DNA of 64,000 nucleotides from Promethearchaeota archaeon (GCA_019057795.1 JAHLWS010000022.1:1-64000); one strand, 5' to 3'; positions 53,106-62,716 are shown, numbered from the stretch's first letter. Notes: generated by a model from the sequence alone, not told the origin. Program-made: numbers and translations.

Positions 53106-56035
53106 ACGTCTTAGATTGTTATCCCGAAGAATACAACATCTTATCGTGTAAAATAAGTTTCTTGGAAAACGGCAAAAAAGATATAATTTTCCTGGAAGAT
53201 TGGAAAAAATACCAAAACGAAAAATATCCAAGAAACTTAATAAATAGCAATAGTTCTAATTTTTACGTTATTTGCGGGCAAATTTCAAATAATTTGATTG
53301 TTTTTGATTTTGATGTAGTTAAAAAAAAAGAATGTAATTCAGAGGAAATATACGGTAAAATTATCGAAATAGAACCGAGATTTAAGGAAGCCTTAACGAT
53401 CCAAACTCAATCAGGTGGTCTTCACTTTCACGTTCAAGTCGAATCGATGGATTGCTATAATATGCTTAGTAGAAATAAGGATATACCGTGTAATCTCGAA
53501 GAGATTGACCATATCGACGTTCAAGGAGAAAAGAAAATCGCAATTTTATGGACCAAGATTATCAACCAAGAAAAGCCTTTAAAAATTACTAATTCGGAGT
53601 TTTATGAAATACTTGGTAAATTTAAGGGAAAAGAAGAAAAAGCGTTAGAAGTACCTAAAAAAGAAGTAAAAACAACGATTAATAACATTGATCTTAACAA
53701 ATTGGATAAACCATATCGAGATTTTTTAAACGGTAAATTTAAAATTGATAAATATTGCGAAAAAACGGGGATTGGTGAAAACCAATATTGGAAGGATTTG
53801 TATTGGCACGTGTTAAAGAGGTTAGGATTGTACCATTACGACCTATATCCAATTTTGGAGAAAACTCAACCGGAATTTTCTAAAGAGAAAACAGAGGCGC
53901 AATTGAAGTATAAATACCACGATTATAGGCTTCCATTCAACACAAAATCCAAACCAGGATTTATAAAAAAATCCAAATATGAACTTTATCCCGAATACTA
54001 CAAAGAAACTGAAGAAATAATTACCGATCGTGAAAAATTACGGAAAATATATCAAATACAAACAGGTAAGAGGGCAACTTGGATTCGTGATGGAAAAGAA
54101 TTTTCTACAAATGATTTTTCGAGATGGGAGGCTAAGGTAAAAGGTAAAGCGTCGGAAGAAACAGTAAAACGCCAAGAAGAGCAAATCGTTGAAGAATTAA
54201 TCGATGAATTCGATCTTCTCGTGTTAGACGACACCAAACAAATACTTGTTAGGGAATACATGGCTTATCTATTTGAAATGAGAAATTTTGAAGACGAATT
54301 AAAAAGTAAAATCTTCCGAATAGAAAAAGGTTCTTATTCAAACGTTAAAAAAGATATTTTAGCCATGATAAAGGACGACAAACGAGTTAGGGTTAAACGA
54401 GATGAGTTCTATAACAAAACAGACATAATACCGTTCAAAAATGGTGTTTACGATTTTAAAACTGATTATTTTTTTAAAATCGAACGAGTAAAGGATTTTA
54501 AATTCTTTTACGAAATATCGCACGATTATAGGGAAGATAAAGAATATAAATGTCTTAAATTTAAAAAAATCTTAGTACAATGGATAGACAAAAAAACAAA
54601 GCAATATCATCGCAAAGGAAAAAGAAAATTTCTATTAAACGATATTTTTGAAGCAATTGGATTAACTATGACCATGAACACCGGGTTTAAGAAGCATTTT
54701 ATACCTTTAGGACCTACTGACGCGGGAAAAACGCAGTTCGGAAACATTAGAAACGCCCTTTTTGACAATAGAAACATGGTTGGAAGTTCTTTACAACGCA
54801 TTGGTTCGAACGAATTTGGAACGGATAATTTACAGTTCAAGGTAGCTCTGGCCTGCGACGAGCTTCCCGAAGGATTAATAAAACAAACGGGACCTATAAA
54901 AAACCTTTTAGGAGGAACTACGTTGATGCAAGGCGAACTTAAAGGAGGTAAAAAGTTTTTGTTTAAACCTTACGTAAAATGTTGGTTTAACGCTAATAAA
55001 CCGGCAGAACTCAAGAATCCAAACGATCCCGCTTTTTACAATCGATTCATATTTATCTTTTTTCCTAACGAGTTTAAACAAGGCGATAAAACGTTTACTA
55101 ACGACATCTGGGAAGACATCGTAAACGACGACGACGAGATGCAGGGTATTATCCACGAAGCAATCGAAGGATATAAAAGGATTTTAGAGCGTAAAGGTTT
55201 TCGAAAAGAAGTAACCGAAAATACCCGACACATTTGGCTTTACAATTCGGACCCAATATACAAGTTCCTACATAATTACACCGATAAAGACGACGAGTAT
55301 CACGGTAAAATTACTGCAAAAGATTTTTTAGAAAAGTTTGCCGTTTACGGAAACGTTGCTTGGTCAGCCCAAAAAGTTTATGTCCGCCTCAACCAATATG
55401 GCGTGGTAAAATATATGGGTGATGAGTTCCAGAAACTTCGAGGTATTAAATGGAAGGAAGGAGTATGGGATGACGAGAATAACAAGGATGAGATAGAAAA
55501 GAAGAAAGAAAAAACACCTAAAATCATGGACGAATTTTTTTTAAAAGAAGAGCCTGAAATAATCGAACAACCAACTTTTGAACTTTTATTTACTCCCGAA
55601 GAAAAAGAATTAATCAAAAAGTTACAAGGAGAATTAGATTACATGAAAATACCCGTTTCGATGGACAATTTATGGGTTACTACGGGAGCAGATAAAGACT
55701 TTACTTTCCCGGAATTTGAAGCCATTATCGAAAAATTGGATTTAATCGTCGAAGACGAAGAATTTGGATACAAAACGGTGAGATTACCTAAAAAAGAAAC
55801 ACAAATTATAGAAGAAGTAGATCCTTATAATTTAGAAAAAAATATTGAGAAATTAGAAAAAGAAATTAAAGAAAAACAAGATGAACTTAAAAAGATTGAC
55901 GATATCGAGAAAGTTAAAGAGATACAGAAAGAAATATATATAAAAAAAAAAGATCTAAAATTTTTCAAAGAAATAGAAAAAAAAGAAAACGAAGGTTTTG
56001 ATAATTTAACAAAACTTTTGAAAGGTGAACTCTAA
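53102..56035 (+). CDS. PrimPol-SF3 helicase replication protein
   Basis: The 977-aa protein combines an archaeo-eukaryotic primase (PrimPol) domain and a superfamily 3 helicase. PrimPol motifs: VFDFD (catalytic Asp69 and Asp71), SGGLHFH (Ser104 to His110) and HIDVQGE. Residues about 200-520 are a linker with a D5_N-like region. Helicase motifs: Walker A GPTDAGKT (537-544), Walker B ALACDE (Asp586, Glu587), sensor WFNAN (Asn630, Asn632) and a later FYNRFIFIFFP arginine region. The last 120 residues are a charged coiled coil. It would make primers and unwind DNA for replication of the element. Such fusions are typical of archaeal plasmids and viruses. Confidence 0.88.
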   Translation: MNVLDCYPEEYNILSCKISFLENGKKDIIFLEDWKKYQNEKYPRNLINSNSSNFYVICGQISNNLIVFDFDVVKKKECNSEEIYGKIIEIEPRFKEALTIQTQSGGLHFHVQVESMDCYNMLSRNKDIPCNLEEIDHIDVQGEKKIAILWTKIINQEKPLKITNSEFYEILGKFKGKEEKALEVPKKEVKTTINNIDLNKLDKPYRDFLNGKFKIDKYCEKTGIGENQYWKDLYWHVLKRLGLYHYDLYPILEKTQPEFSKEKTEAQLKYKYHDYRLPFNTKSKPGFIKKSKYELYPEYYKETEEIITDREKLRKIYQIQTGKRATWIRDGKEFSTNDFSRWEAKVKGKASEETVKRQEEQIVEELIDEFDLLVLDDTKQILVREYMAYLFEMRNFEDELKSKIFRIEKGSYSNVKKDILAMIKDDKRVRVKRDEFYNKTDIIPFKNGVYDFKTDYFFKIERVKDFKFFYEISHDYREDKEYKCLKFKKILVQWIDKKTKQYHRKGKRKFLLNDIFEAIGLTMTMNTGFKKHFIPLGPTDAGKTQFGNIRNALFDNRNMVGSSLQRIGSNEFGTDNLQFKVALACDELPEGLIKQTGPIKNLLGGTTLMQGELKGGKKFLFKPYVKCWFNANKPAELKNPNDPAFYNRFIFIFFPNEFKQGDKTFTNDIWEDIVNDDDEMQGIIHEAIEGYKRILERKGFRKEVTENTRHIWLYNSDPIYKFLHNYTDKDDEYHGKITAKDFLEKFAVYGNVAWSAQKVYVRLNQYGVVKYMGDEFQKLRGIKWKEGVWDDENNKDEIEKKKEKTPKIMDEFFLKEEPEIIEQPTFELLFTPEEKELIKKLQGELDYMKIPVSMDNLWVTTGADKDFTFPEFEAIIEKLDLIVEDEEFGYKTVRLPKKETQIIEEVDPYNLEKNIEKLEKEIKEKQDELKKIDDIEKVKEIQKEIYIKKKDLKFFKEIEKKENEGFDNLTKLLKGEL

Positions 56036-56362
56036 ATGACGTTAAAGATTAAAGAATCCGAAACCCTCGAGCATTACAACGCCATCGCTTACAAATACTA
56101 TTTAAATTCGGGCGAAAAAAGGGAATGGCGTAGGGATTTTTGTAGAACTACTCCGTTTCACAAAGGTAAAGAGGCGCTTAAACAACACTACGCCGAAAAC
56201 GGAGCGGTCAAATGTTTTATGTGTAATAAACCAATCTTAAGAGGCGAACGCACCCAAATCCTTTACCTAACCGGGATTCCCGACCCAAGAAAAATATTCA
56301 ATCCAAAAACGGCTAAAATATGCCATAGATCGTGCCTTCAAAGTTCGAGGTTGAGGGTATAA
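56036..56362 (+). CDS. Small protein with possible zinc-binding cysteines (108 aa)
   Basis: The start follows the primase stop directly. Residues 60-108 hold CFMCNKPI and a later CHRSCLQ, two CxxC-like pairs that may bind zinc. The N-terminal half is helical with KREWRRDFCRTTPFHKG. No family is recognised; it might be a DNA-binding or HNH-related accessory factor, though a clear HNH motif is absent. Confidence 0.5.
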   Translation: MTLKIKESETLEHYNAIAYKYYLNSGEKREWRRDFCRTTPFHKGKEALKQHYAENGAVKCFMCNKPILRGERTQILYLTGIPDPRKIFNPKTAKICHRSCLQSSRLRV

Positions 56363-56605
56363 ATGGAAAATTCAAAACTTATCAACCAAGTTTTTTTAAA
56401 AGAATACGAGAAAATACAAATAAAATATCCTGAATTTGTTAAAAGAATCGAAAATCGAGCTAATTGGATCGCCATCCTCTTAGACAAATCTATTACTTTT
56501 CTCAAATTGCTCGGTTTGGAAGGGGAATTTAAAAGCAGGTTAAACGATAACGAACTTTTCGTTTACAATTCCATGAAAAAAATAAAAGAGGAAGTGAACA
56601 AATAA
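56363..56605 (+). CDS. 80-aa helical protein
   Basis: It starts at the base after the preceding stop and ends just before the next gene. It is a mainly helical, charged peptide (YEKIQIKYPEFVKRIENRANW and on). No family is recognised. Tight operon packing supports it. Confidence 0.5.
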   Translation: MENSKLINQVFLKEYEKIQIKYPEFVKRIENRANWIAILLDKSITFLKLLGLEGEFKSRLNDNELFVYNSMKKIKEEVNK

Positions 56606-57010
56606 ATGACATATAGCTCCGAGTTGGAAATTTACAAACAAGACTTCGATTGCGAATTAAGAGGCGTTATTTCAAAATCTAAAGAATTTCAAGCGCAATT
56701 CCCCGATTTAGACGTCCTCGAAAACAAACGCTCCGAAAAGGTTAAAAAAGCGTTAGATTCTTTCGTGCAATATCACATAGGAATTTTTGACAAGTTAAAA
56801 ATCGAAATAGAGTTAGAAATGGCATTAAACACCCTAAACGAACGATGTAAGAACGAAATAGAGGAGAGATTACACCCGATCGAAGATTACGAGTATTGGG
56901 AAGAAGACGATTTAATAAGCGTTTGTTCAAATAACGATCTGAAAAATCTATTAAAAATTATAGAAAAAATATCGTTAAATGAATTGATAATTATAGAAAA
57001 AGAGGCGTGA
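56606..57010 (+). CDS. 134-aa acidic helical protein
   Basis: The protein is rich in Glu and Lys with predicted long helices (KSKEFQAQFPDLDVLENKR, LEMALNTLNERCKNEIEERL). No catalytic motif or known family is evident. It lies in the uninterrupted string of small genes following the replication protein and could be an accessory replication or regulatory factor. Confidence 0.5.
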   Translation: MTYSSELEIYKQDFDCELRGVISKSKEFQAQFPDLDVLENKRSEKVKKALDSFVQYHIGIFDKLKIEIELEMALNTLNERCKNEIEERLHPIEDYEYWEEDDLISVCSNNDLKNLLKIIEKISLNELIIIEKEA

Positions 57011-57014
57011 AATA

Positions 57015-57155
57015 ATGGAAAACAAGAAAATAATTGTAATTCACGAAGTACCGTATAAAGTTCTAAAAAAATATTTCGAAGAAGAAAAAACGCTCGAAAG
57101 CCTTAAAGCCATAAGGGACTACGAGGAGTTTGTTAAGAAAAGAATTAAAAATTAA
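57015..57155 (+). CDS. 46-aa small basic protein
   Basis: The ATG at 57015 lies four bases after the preceding stop. It encodes KIIVIHEVPYKVLKKYFEEE followed by a helix, a plausible strand-helix-helix unit that could be DNA binding, but it is not recognised. Confidence 0.45.
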   Translation: MENKKIIVIHEVPYKVLKKYFEEEKTLESLKAIRDYEEFVKKRIKN

Positions 57156-57180
57156 ATTATAAAAGAGGTGAAAAAACAAC

Positions 57181-57354
57181 ATGAGCGAAGAATTAACGGA
57201 AAACAATAAAAGAACTTTTAAAGCGATTAATTGGTTAAAAGAAAGGCACGAAACTAACGATTTACTTCACTTGTTAAAAGACGTACCTGAAAACGAGATA
57301 AAGATGTTTTTAGAAGTTGGTAAATTTATCGAAATGATGGAAAAATTAGAATAA
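57181..57354 (+). CDS. 57-aa small acidic protein
   Basis: ATG at 57181 follows AGAGGTGA by nine bases, a good ribosome site. The peptide is helical (RTFKAINWLKERHETNDLLH, then MFLEVGKFIEMMEKLE). No family is recognised. Confidence 0.5.
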   Translation: MSEELTENNKRTFKAINWLKERHETNDLLHLLKDVPENEIKMFLEVGKFIEMMEKLE

Positions 57355-57397
57355 TTAATTTTTTTTATTTTAAATTAAAAATTACCAGGAGAAAATT

Positions 57398-57742
57398 ATG
57401 AAAATATTCCATAAAAAAGACCAAGAAAAAGTTTCTAAAATAGTTCCAGAAAATAATGCAGTTGAAAATGCATTTATAACAAAAAAACAAATTCCCGAAA
57501 CCGACGAGATCCGCCCATTCCATTTCTCAAAACATGGCTTCGAAATCCTATGGAACGCGACCAAAAACCACTACGTAATATTTATCAACCCGGAAATTTA
57601 CGACCTCCCCATCCCCATCATGTATAAACTAAACGAGAAGTTATCGGACCTATTCTTCGAGTTCTATTGGGAAGAAAAAAACAAACAAGCCAAAAAAGAA
57701 TACGAAAACGTCAGACTCGGCAGGTTCATAGACGGCGCTTAA
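57398..57742 (+). CDS. 114-aa protein of unknown function ending the replication operon
   Basis: The start ATG follows CAGGAG. The N-terminal 35 residues are Lys-rich; the rest (RPFHFSKHGFEILWNATKN, MYKLNEKLSDLFFEFYWEEK) is compact and aromatic. No family is recognised. A terminator-like hairpin follows directly after the stop. Confidence 0.5.
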   Translation: MKIFHKKDQEKVSKIVPENNAVENAFITKKQIPETDEIRPFHFSKHGFEILWNATKNHYVIFINPEIYDLPIPIMYKLNEKLSDLFFEFYWEEKNKQAKKEYENVRLGRFIDGA

Positions 57743-57754
57743 ATTTTATTTTTT

Positions 57755-57773
57755 ATCCCATTCGGGATTTTTT
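57755..57773 (+). terminator. Hairpin with T-tract after the replication operon
   Basis: ATCCC (57755-57759) pairs with GGGAT (57764-57768) around a 4-base ATTC loop and runs straight into six T. This resembles an intrinsic terminator, and archaeal polymerases also stop at T-tracts, so it likely ends the replication operon. Confidence 0.55.
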
Positions 57774-57786
57774 CCCTTCTTAATAA

Positions 57787-57946
57787 AATACTTAAAATAC
57801 TTAAGAAAATATTTATAAAAAAATATCATCACCCTTATACCCATCGCAATTGTTAGTAAAATACTTACAATACTTATGACTTTTTTAAATTACTATATAT
57901 AAGCAGGGGGTGGGGTATATGTATTTTTTATAACGATATATACCCC
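57787..57946 (+). repeat. Iteron-like pairs and long palindrome (possible origin)
   Basis: AATACTTA occurs four times as two tandem pairs (57787 and 57796; 57860 and 57869), each pair with a 9-base step. A perfect 9-bp inverted repeat follows, GGGGTATAT (57912-57920) and ATATACCCC (57938-57946), flanked by G and C runs in otherwise AT-rich DNA. This is the kind of arrangement seen at plasmid or viral origins recognised by a Rep protein. No Rep-type nicking enzyme is present, so the origin role is only inferred. No gene is seen in 57774-58700. Confidence 0.4.
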
Positions 57947-58417
57947 CCAACTTATGACCGTGATGTCACCTATTTTATAAGTATTATAAGTTAATTTATT
58001 TCTCAAAATATTACTAATGTAATAACTCTTAAATAGCGTTCTTATTACTATTATATATTATTAGAATAAGACTTGAGAAGTGGATTAGGATGGAATTAGA
58101 AGGGTTGTAATAGGAAAATAGAATTATGTTATGACGTGAAAATAATGGAACGAAATATAGAAATTAGGAAAATAAGGGATATATTGGGTATATTTTTAAT
58201 TTAATTTACTTGGGTTAGGAAGTTGTTAATAAAAAAGTACGAATCTACGAATTGAAAGTAAGTGGTAATAAAAGTTGGAATGTTAGAATAATTTAAGGTT
58301 ATAATTAATTCGAATTTTACTTGATGAACTTCTTAAAATATAGATTTTAGGATCGAAAAATGATATTTTAATGATAAGAAATTGGGTATTTTTAGGGAAA
58401 ATATGTGCTGCCATACT

Positions 58418-58499
58418 TTTATTGAAAAGTTTTTAATTTTTGTTCGGATTAATTGTAAAAAATATAAATTTGAATGGCCTTCCATGATAAAAAAATAAT
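58418..58499 (+). repeat. Direct repeat, right copy (possible element end)
   Basis: The segment is the partner of 49056-49136, in the same orientation, and starts with the same TTTATTGAAAA. It lies in gene-free DNA after the possible origin. In the frame shared with the left copy it reads FIEKFLIFVRINCKKYKF and soon meets a stop. Confidence 0.5.
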
Positions 58500-58700
58500 C
58501 CCATCCTTTACCCACGAAAGTTGGTAAAGAAAAATAATTTAGAATTGACGGAAAAACTTTTTTCCTAATCAGAAAAATCTATTTTTTTAACCGTTAATAG
58601 AATATTCACCTAACGGTCGATCGTTGTTATTTTTTAACAAATTATTAATGAGAAATAGCCTAAGAACGTAGAATAAGCGTAAATAAATAATTTATTGAAG

Positions 58701-59000
58701 TTATTTTATAATTTTATAGGTTTTGGCGTTGTATTTCTCGATGGCTCCTGAGATTTTGTAAGGAGCAAGTAATTTCCCTATTTTTCTTATTAATTTTTGA
58801 ATTATGGCGCGGTCTTTTGTTAAGTCGTTAAAGGTTATTTGATAATTGGCGCTGAGGTAATCTATGGCTATATCGCGGGTTTTGAAATAGGAGTGTTTTG
58901 CTACGAATTGTTTGACGAAGGGTTCTAATTGGTTTAAGTTTGGGTTATTTTCCGGGTTTATAGAGGAATCGTATTGGAATAATTTGTTGTTTATTACCAT
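58701..59000 (-). CDS. 99-aa protein, probably DNA binding
   Basis: A helical protein with SYFKTRDIAIDYLSANYQITFNDLTK and basic C-terminal residues, suggestive of a winged-helix fold. It is not recognised. It is transcribed leftward together with the next gene, opposite to the rest of the element, so the two may be regulators. Confidence 0.45.
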   Translation of the reverse strand: MVINNKLFQYDSSINPENNPNLNQLEPFVKQFVAKHSYFKTRDIAIDYLSANYQITFNDLTKDRAIIQKLIRKIGKLLAPYKISGAIEKYNAKTYKIIK

Positions 59001-59071
59001 TAATAAGGCCTATTTTTGTTAAAATAAATTACGATTTAGGTATAAATTGACTACTATTTGAAGTAAATTTA

Positions 59072-59506
59072 CTAATATCTGTGGGAGCGTAGGGCGAGGG
59101 TAATGGCGTTTAATCGTTCGAGTTCGGATTGTTCTTTTTCGATTATTTTATCTGCGACTACTTCGGGAATGGGTTGGAATTCGTTTTTAGAATAGAAGGG
59201 GATGTCGTATCCCTTTCTTATTGCTTGTAATTGGTCTTTAGGTGGAGTTGCTGGGTGGCCGAATTGCTCAAAATATTGACATCGGTAAACGTGGAGCTTG
59301 TTTTTGAAGTCGTTTATGTTAGCAATGAAAGGTCGATATTCTTCCTGGAAGTAATTACAAGCCTGATCCAACGTAGAAAGCGGGTAATCCCGCATGAATT
59401 TAAATAGTTTAGAGCGTAGGGAACCGGGTCTGAAGGCTCGGGAAAAGCGTTGGGAGTATCTTGGCGTCTTATAGTTGATTTTTTTCCGGGTTCGGTTTAA
59501 TAGCAT
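59072..59506 (-). CDS. 144-aa basic protein, possible DNA-binding regulator
   Basis: The N-terminal 30 residues are strongly basic (RTRKKINYKTPRYSQRFSRAF), followed by a helical region (KLFKFMRDYPLSTLDQACNYF) that could be a winged helix, as in the neighbouring leftward gene. No family is recognised. The 224 bases to the next gene (59507-59730) form a divergent promoter region without genes. Confidence 0.5.
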   Translation of the reverse strand: MLLNRTRKKINYKTPRYSQRFSRAFRPGSLRSKLFKFMRDYPLSTLDQACNYFQEEYRPFIANINDFKNKLHVYRCQYFEQFGHPATPPKDQLQAIRKGYDIPFYSKNEFQPIPEVVADKIIEKEQSELERLNAITLALRSHRY

Positions 59507-59730
59507 AATAAAATAAAATAGGAAGAGAGGCTTATATCAACTTCCTATTAGTTTAAATTTTTTAATTAGATTTAGGTTATTAGATATATGTTTAAGAAAC
59601 ATATAATATTATTTATTTATGGGTTAGATTCATAAGTTTTATAAAGTGTTATTACCAATTATCAATATGAGAAGTAGGAAGTTAATTCTTACTTCTAAAA
59701 AAATTATAAAAAGGGTTGATAAAAAAAAAC

Positions 59731-60678
59731 ATGAGTATTCAAGATTTAAAAAAGAACTTAGACGCGAAAATGAAGGGTTTGAGGTCGCTTAAGTTTGGTT
59801 TTACCGATAACGCGACTCCGAGTTTTACCGAAGTGGCCGATGGGATCGATATTGACGCTTCGGGAGTAGCTTTTGATAAAAATAAACTTGCTGAGAAAAT
59901 CGAACTCGCTAAAAAAGAAAAATTAGATTTACAAAAAAAGAAAGATGGCGCTATTAAAGACGACGAGGTTTACACGGGCGAGGATTCGACGGGTTTTGGT
60001 GGTCAGGGCGATAAGGAGCAATTTATATTGGCTTGTATGCAGGCAGGCGGGAGTTTAGAGAATTGCGAAAAGACTTGGTTGTTAAAGTTAGCCGGTTATG
60101 GTATGACGCCTGAGTTGGCAAAATTAATTGAAACTTTAGGGAAAACGAAAAGCGTTGACACGCTCGAGTATCGAGACGGCGATTTAGAGCGCATAAAGAA
60201 CGATTTTGGAGTGGATTTAAAGCCTATAATCGAGAAGCTAAAGAGAGTAGACGGGATATGTGCTAACAATAAAAAGTTGGTCGCGGAAAACAAAAAACTT
60301 AAAGACGATTTGGTCGGAATGAAGTCTATTTACGATGCGTTGCAGACGAGTTGGGTAAAGAAAGCAGAGGATCGAAAGCTCGAGTTAAAGGAAGTATTAT
60401 CTAAAGATTACGACGAAACCGACGATTTTTTGAAAGAAAAGAGTTTAGAAGATCTCGAAAGTTACCTAAGAATCTATAAAAAGGTTGGTAAAAAAGACGA
60501 CGGCGTTAAGCTTACTCCCGAAGAGGAGCGGGAAAAAGACATGAACGATAAATCCAATGGTATCGAATTACCACATCGTATTAATCAAGGCGGTATAATT
60601 AGCGATTTTGAGGGTTATATCGATCGAAAGATGGAAATAGAGCGAAAAGAAAAGTTTGGGTGGGGTAAGGAAGAATAA
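59731..60678 (+). CDS. Unrecognised 315-aa coiled-coil protein
   Basis: The protein starts at the ATG at 59731 (a TTG 15 bases upstream is less likely). Residues 50-80 are charged and coiled-coil prone. The central part has GFGGQGDKEQFILACMQAGGSLENCEKTW, given as two parts (GFGGQGDKEQ, FILACMQAGGSLENC), then helices to about 240. The C-terminal tail is acidic to basic (ERKEKFGWGKEE). No family is recognised. It is first in a tight block of co-directional genes and could be a structural or assembly protein, but nothing proves it. Confidence 0.55.
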   Translation: MSIQDLKKNLDAKMKGLRSLKFGFTDNATPSFTEVADGIDIDASGVAFDKNKLAEKIELAKKEKLDLQKKKDGAIKDDEVYTGEDSTGFGGQGDKEQFILACMQAGGSLENCEKTWLLKLAGYGMTPELAKLIETLGKTKSVDTLEYRDGDLERIKNDFGVDLKPIIEKLKRVDGICANNKKLVAENKKLKDDLVGMKSIYDALQTSWVKKAEDRKLELKEVLSKDYDETDDFLKEKSLEDLESYLRIYKKVGKKDDGVKLTPEEEREKDMNDKSNGIELPHRINQGGIISDFEGYIDRKMEIERKEKFGWGKEE

Positions 60679-61427
60679 TGGGATTCGAGGATTTAAAAGG
60701 TTTGAGTAAGGCGGAACTTTACGTCGTTTTAACTGATTTAGCAAACACTCGAACTAACGCCTTCGGATTTAATGAATCTGGTCAACAGATTTACGATTTA
60801 GCGGAGGGTTTGAAGTTTGGCGTTTTAACGCCTGAGGATATAGTTGGATCGGGAGATTTAGACGGTATAATAAGCGATTTTGTTGAGGAAGTTAAAGACG
60901 ACGGGATATCTCCTGAAATGATAAACGAGATTTTAGTGGATAAGTTTCACGTAGGTAAAAAGCTCGAGATTGATAAGACCGGAAAAGCCAGATACGTGAA
61001 AGACGATGGAGCGCCTCAGGATTTTGAAGTTTACCTTAGGAAGCCTGAAGTGGAAGTTAAACCCGAGATTAAAGAAGATTTTACTGAAAAAATCTTAATG
61101 GTCAAACTTAAAGAAAAGAGCGATAATTTGGGTAAAGAATACCCGGAATTGTTTGGTAAAGATACTACTATTGACGACGCAGTCGCTTTAAAGAAAAAAC
61201 TCTTAAAAGAGAAAGCAGAACTCGAGGATAAGATTAAAGAAGACGGAGTAAAAGAAGGTTATAGCAAACAAGAAATCGAATATTACGTAAATAATTTACT
61301 CGAAGATTTAGAGAAAAAAGACGATTTTGTCGATGCAGAGACTTTAAAGAGTTATAATAGCATAAAAGGTAAGTTAAAAGCCAATTTACAAGAGATTTTA
61401 TTGGAATTTAACGATAAAGGGGAGTAA
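60678..61427 (+). CDS. Unrecognised 249-aa acidic protein
   Basis: The ATG overlaps the preceding stop by one base (TAATG). The N-terminal half has a repeated loop-like pattern (GVLTPEDIVGSGDLDGIISDF, then DDGISPEMINEIL), somewhat similar to helical scaffold proteins. Residues 120-249 are highly charged with a predicted coiled coil. No family is recognised. Confidence 0.5.
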   Translation: MGFEDLKGLSKAELYVVLTDLANTRTNAFGFNESGQQIYDLAEGLKFGVLTPEDIVGSGDLDGIISDFVEEVKDDGISPEMINEILVDKFHVGKKLEIDKTGKARYVKDDGAPQDFEVYLRKPEVEVKPEIKEDFTEKILMVKLKEKSDNLGKEYPELFGKDTTIDDAVALKKKLLKEKAELEDKIKEDGVKEGYSKQEIEYYVNNLLEDLEKKDDFVDAETLKSYNSIKGKLKANLQEILLEFNDKGE

Positions 61428-61429
61428 TC

Positions 61430-61906
61430 GTGCCGGTGCGACAAGTAGACGTATTGGAAGTATTATTTAACTCTTCTATACCGTTAAGCGTTAACGATAT
61501 CGTTGGTAAGTTAAATCTCAACGAATCTATTGAAAGTACGCTAAAAACAACGCCAAAAAAAAGAGTCTCGACGTGTTTGCGTTATTTAGAAAAAAAAGGT
61601 CATGTAGCGAGTTATAAATTTCACGAAAAAGACGAGATTGTATATAGACACAAAGGAGAAATGATTAAGGATTTAATCGTTCACGTTATGGTTTCGAACT
61701 TACATCCTTTCTACAAAACCGAATTTATGGAATTAGTGTCTCCGGCGTTAACCGACGAGAAACGCGAGATTATTGGTAAGGAAATCGAAGTTTATAAAGC
61801 TTATTTAAAAGAAAAAGGTCCGAACGAAAAAAGTCTTGAGGAAGTTCGAGACAAAGTAATACGAATTAATTATTATAACGAAAAAAAGAACGAATATTTT
61901 ACTTAA
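61430..61906 (+). CDS. Winged-helix protein (158 aa)
   Basis: The start is GTG, just after GGGGAG. Residues 1-75 form a winged helix: VDVLEVLFNSSIPLSVNDIV (helices 1-2), KRVSTCLRYLEKKGHVASYKF (recognition helix and wing) and EIVYRHKGE. The rest is helical. It resembles MarR/Trm-like single-domain DNA binders used as regulators in archaeal viruses. Its place inside the late block suggests a transcriptional switch. Confidence 0.6.
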   Translation: MPVRQVDVLEVLFNSSIPLSVNDIVGKLNLNESIESTLKTTPKKRVSTCLRYLEKKGHVASYKFHEKDEIVYRHKGEMIKDLIVHVMVSNLHPFYKTEFMELVSPALTDEKREIIGKEIEVYKAYLKEKGPNEKSLEEVRDKVIRINYYNEKKNEYFT

Positions 61907-61921
61907 ATAGGTGAAAAAATT

Positions 61922-62716
61922 ATGAGTTTAGTAAAATTGGAAGGTTATTTAGAAAGAATTACGGACCCGAATAGAAGAAGCGTGTTAAGAGCCGTTAAGA
62001 AGTACGTGGTCGAATTAGAAGGGTATTCAAGTAGAGTTGGCGAGTTCGCTAAGAGATATACGGTGACCGACCCTAACGATATAGCTTTTTACGAAGGAGC
62101 CGGGATTAACTTAAGCAAGGATTTCCCAACGCAAATAGCGGAATTTAAAGAAAGGATCGTTAGGGAAGCTATAAACGGTAGTATCGATAAACAACTTATA
62201 GAAAACGTCTTGGCCTATTTTTGTTGCGACGTGGTTAAAATCGAAAAGTTATGGGACGATTTAGTGAACCCTAAAAGCGTCGATGGGGAGAAAGAATTAA
62301 TCGAAAAAATAGCCGGTTTTCAAAAGGCTCTGAACGGTCTTACTTGGCATCCAAGGTCTCACGCGCTCGATAAAAGCGAGACCGAATTAATCGTATCCCG
62401 TATTTTAGAGCGATTGCGTAAGCACGGGTTAAAGGGGATTGGAAGGCCGTTTTTGATCCGCTTGAAAGTTTTGAAAAAGTCGCCCGAAAAAGAAGGAGAG
62501 CCGGTAACCATCGAAGAGATGGAAGTAATTGCGAATAGGATCGAGAAGGAAGTTAAATATTGGGAAGAATTGCTTACAGAACACGCGAATAAATGTGCCG
62601 AATCGAAAATGATTAAAGAGATAATGCGGGAACAAAAGAAAGAATTCCCTAAAATAACGCCTGAAATCGTAAAGGAAGAAATAATAGGGAAAATATCGCT
62701 TAATAAAACGGGTTGA
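61922..62716 (+). CDS. Unrecognised 264-aa helical protein
   Basis: The protein is mostly alpha-helical, with charged segments (LRKHGLKGIGRPFLIRLKVLKK, given in parts LRKHGLKGIG and RPFLIRLK) and a Lys/Glu-rich C-terminal third. No family is recognised. Its stop overlaps the next start (TTGA). Confidence 0.5.
   Translation: MSLVKLEGYLERITDPNRRSVLRAVKKYVVELEGYSSRVGEFAKRYTVTDPNDIAFYEGAGINLSKDFPTQIAEFKERIVREAINGSIDKQLIENVLAYFCCDVVKIEKLWDDLVNPKSVDGEKELIEKIAGFQKALNGLTWHPRSHALDKSETELIVSRILERLRKHGLKGIGRPFLIRLKVLKKSPEKEGEPVTIEEMEVIANRIEKEVKYWEELLTEHANKCAESKMIKEIMREQKKEFPKITPEIVKEEIIGKISLNKTG

Noticed and set aside
58333..58515. Minus-strand 60-codon frame
   Set aside because: It lies across the right direct repeat in gene-free DNA and has a low-complexity, Ile/Phe/Leu-rich composition; the conserved reading in this repeat is on the other strand.
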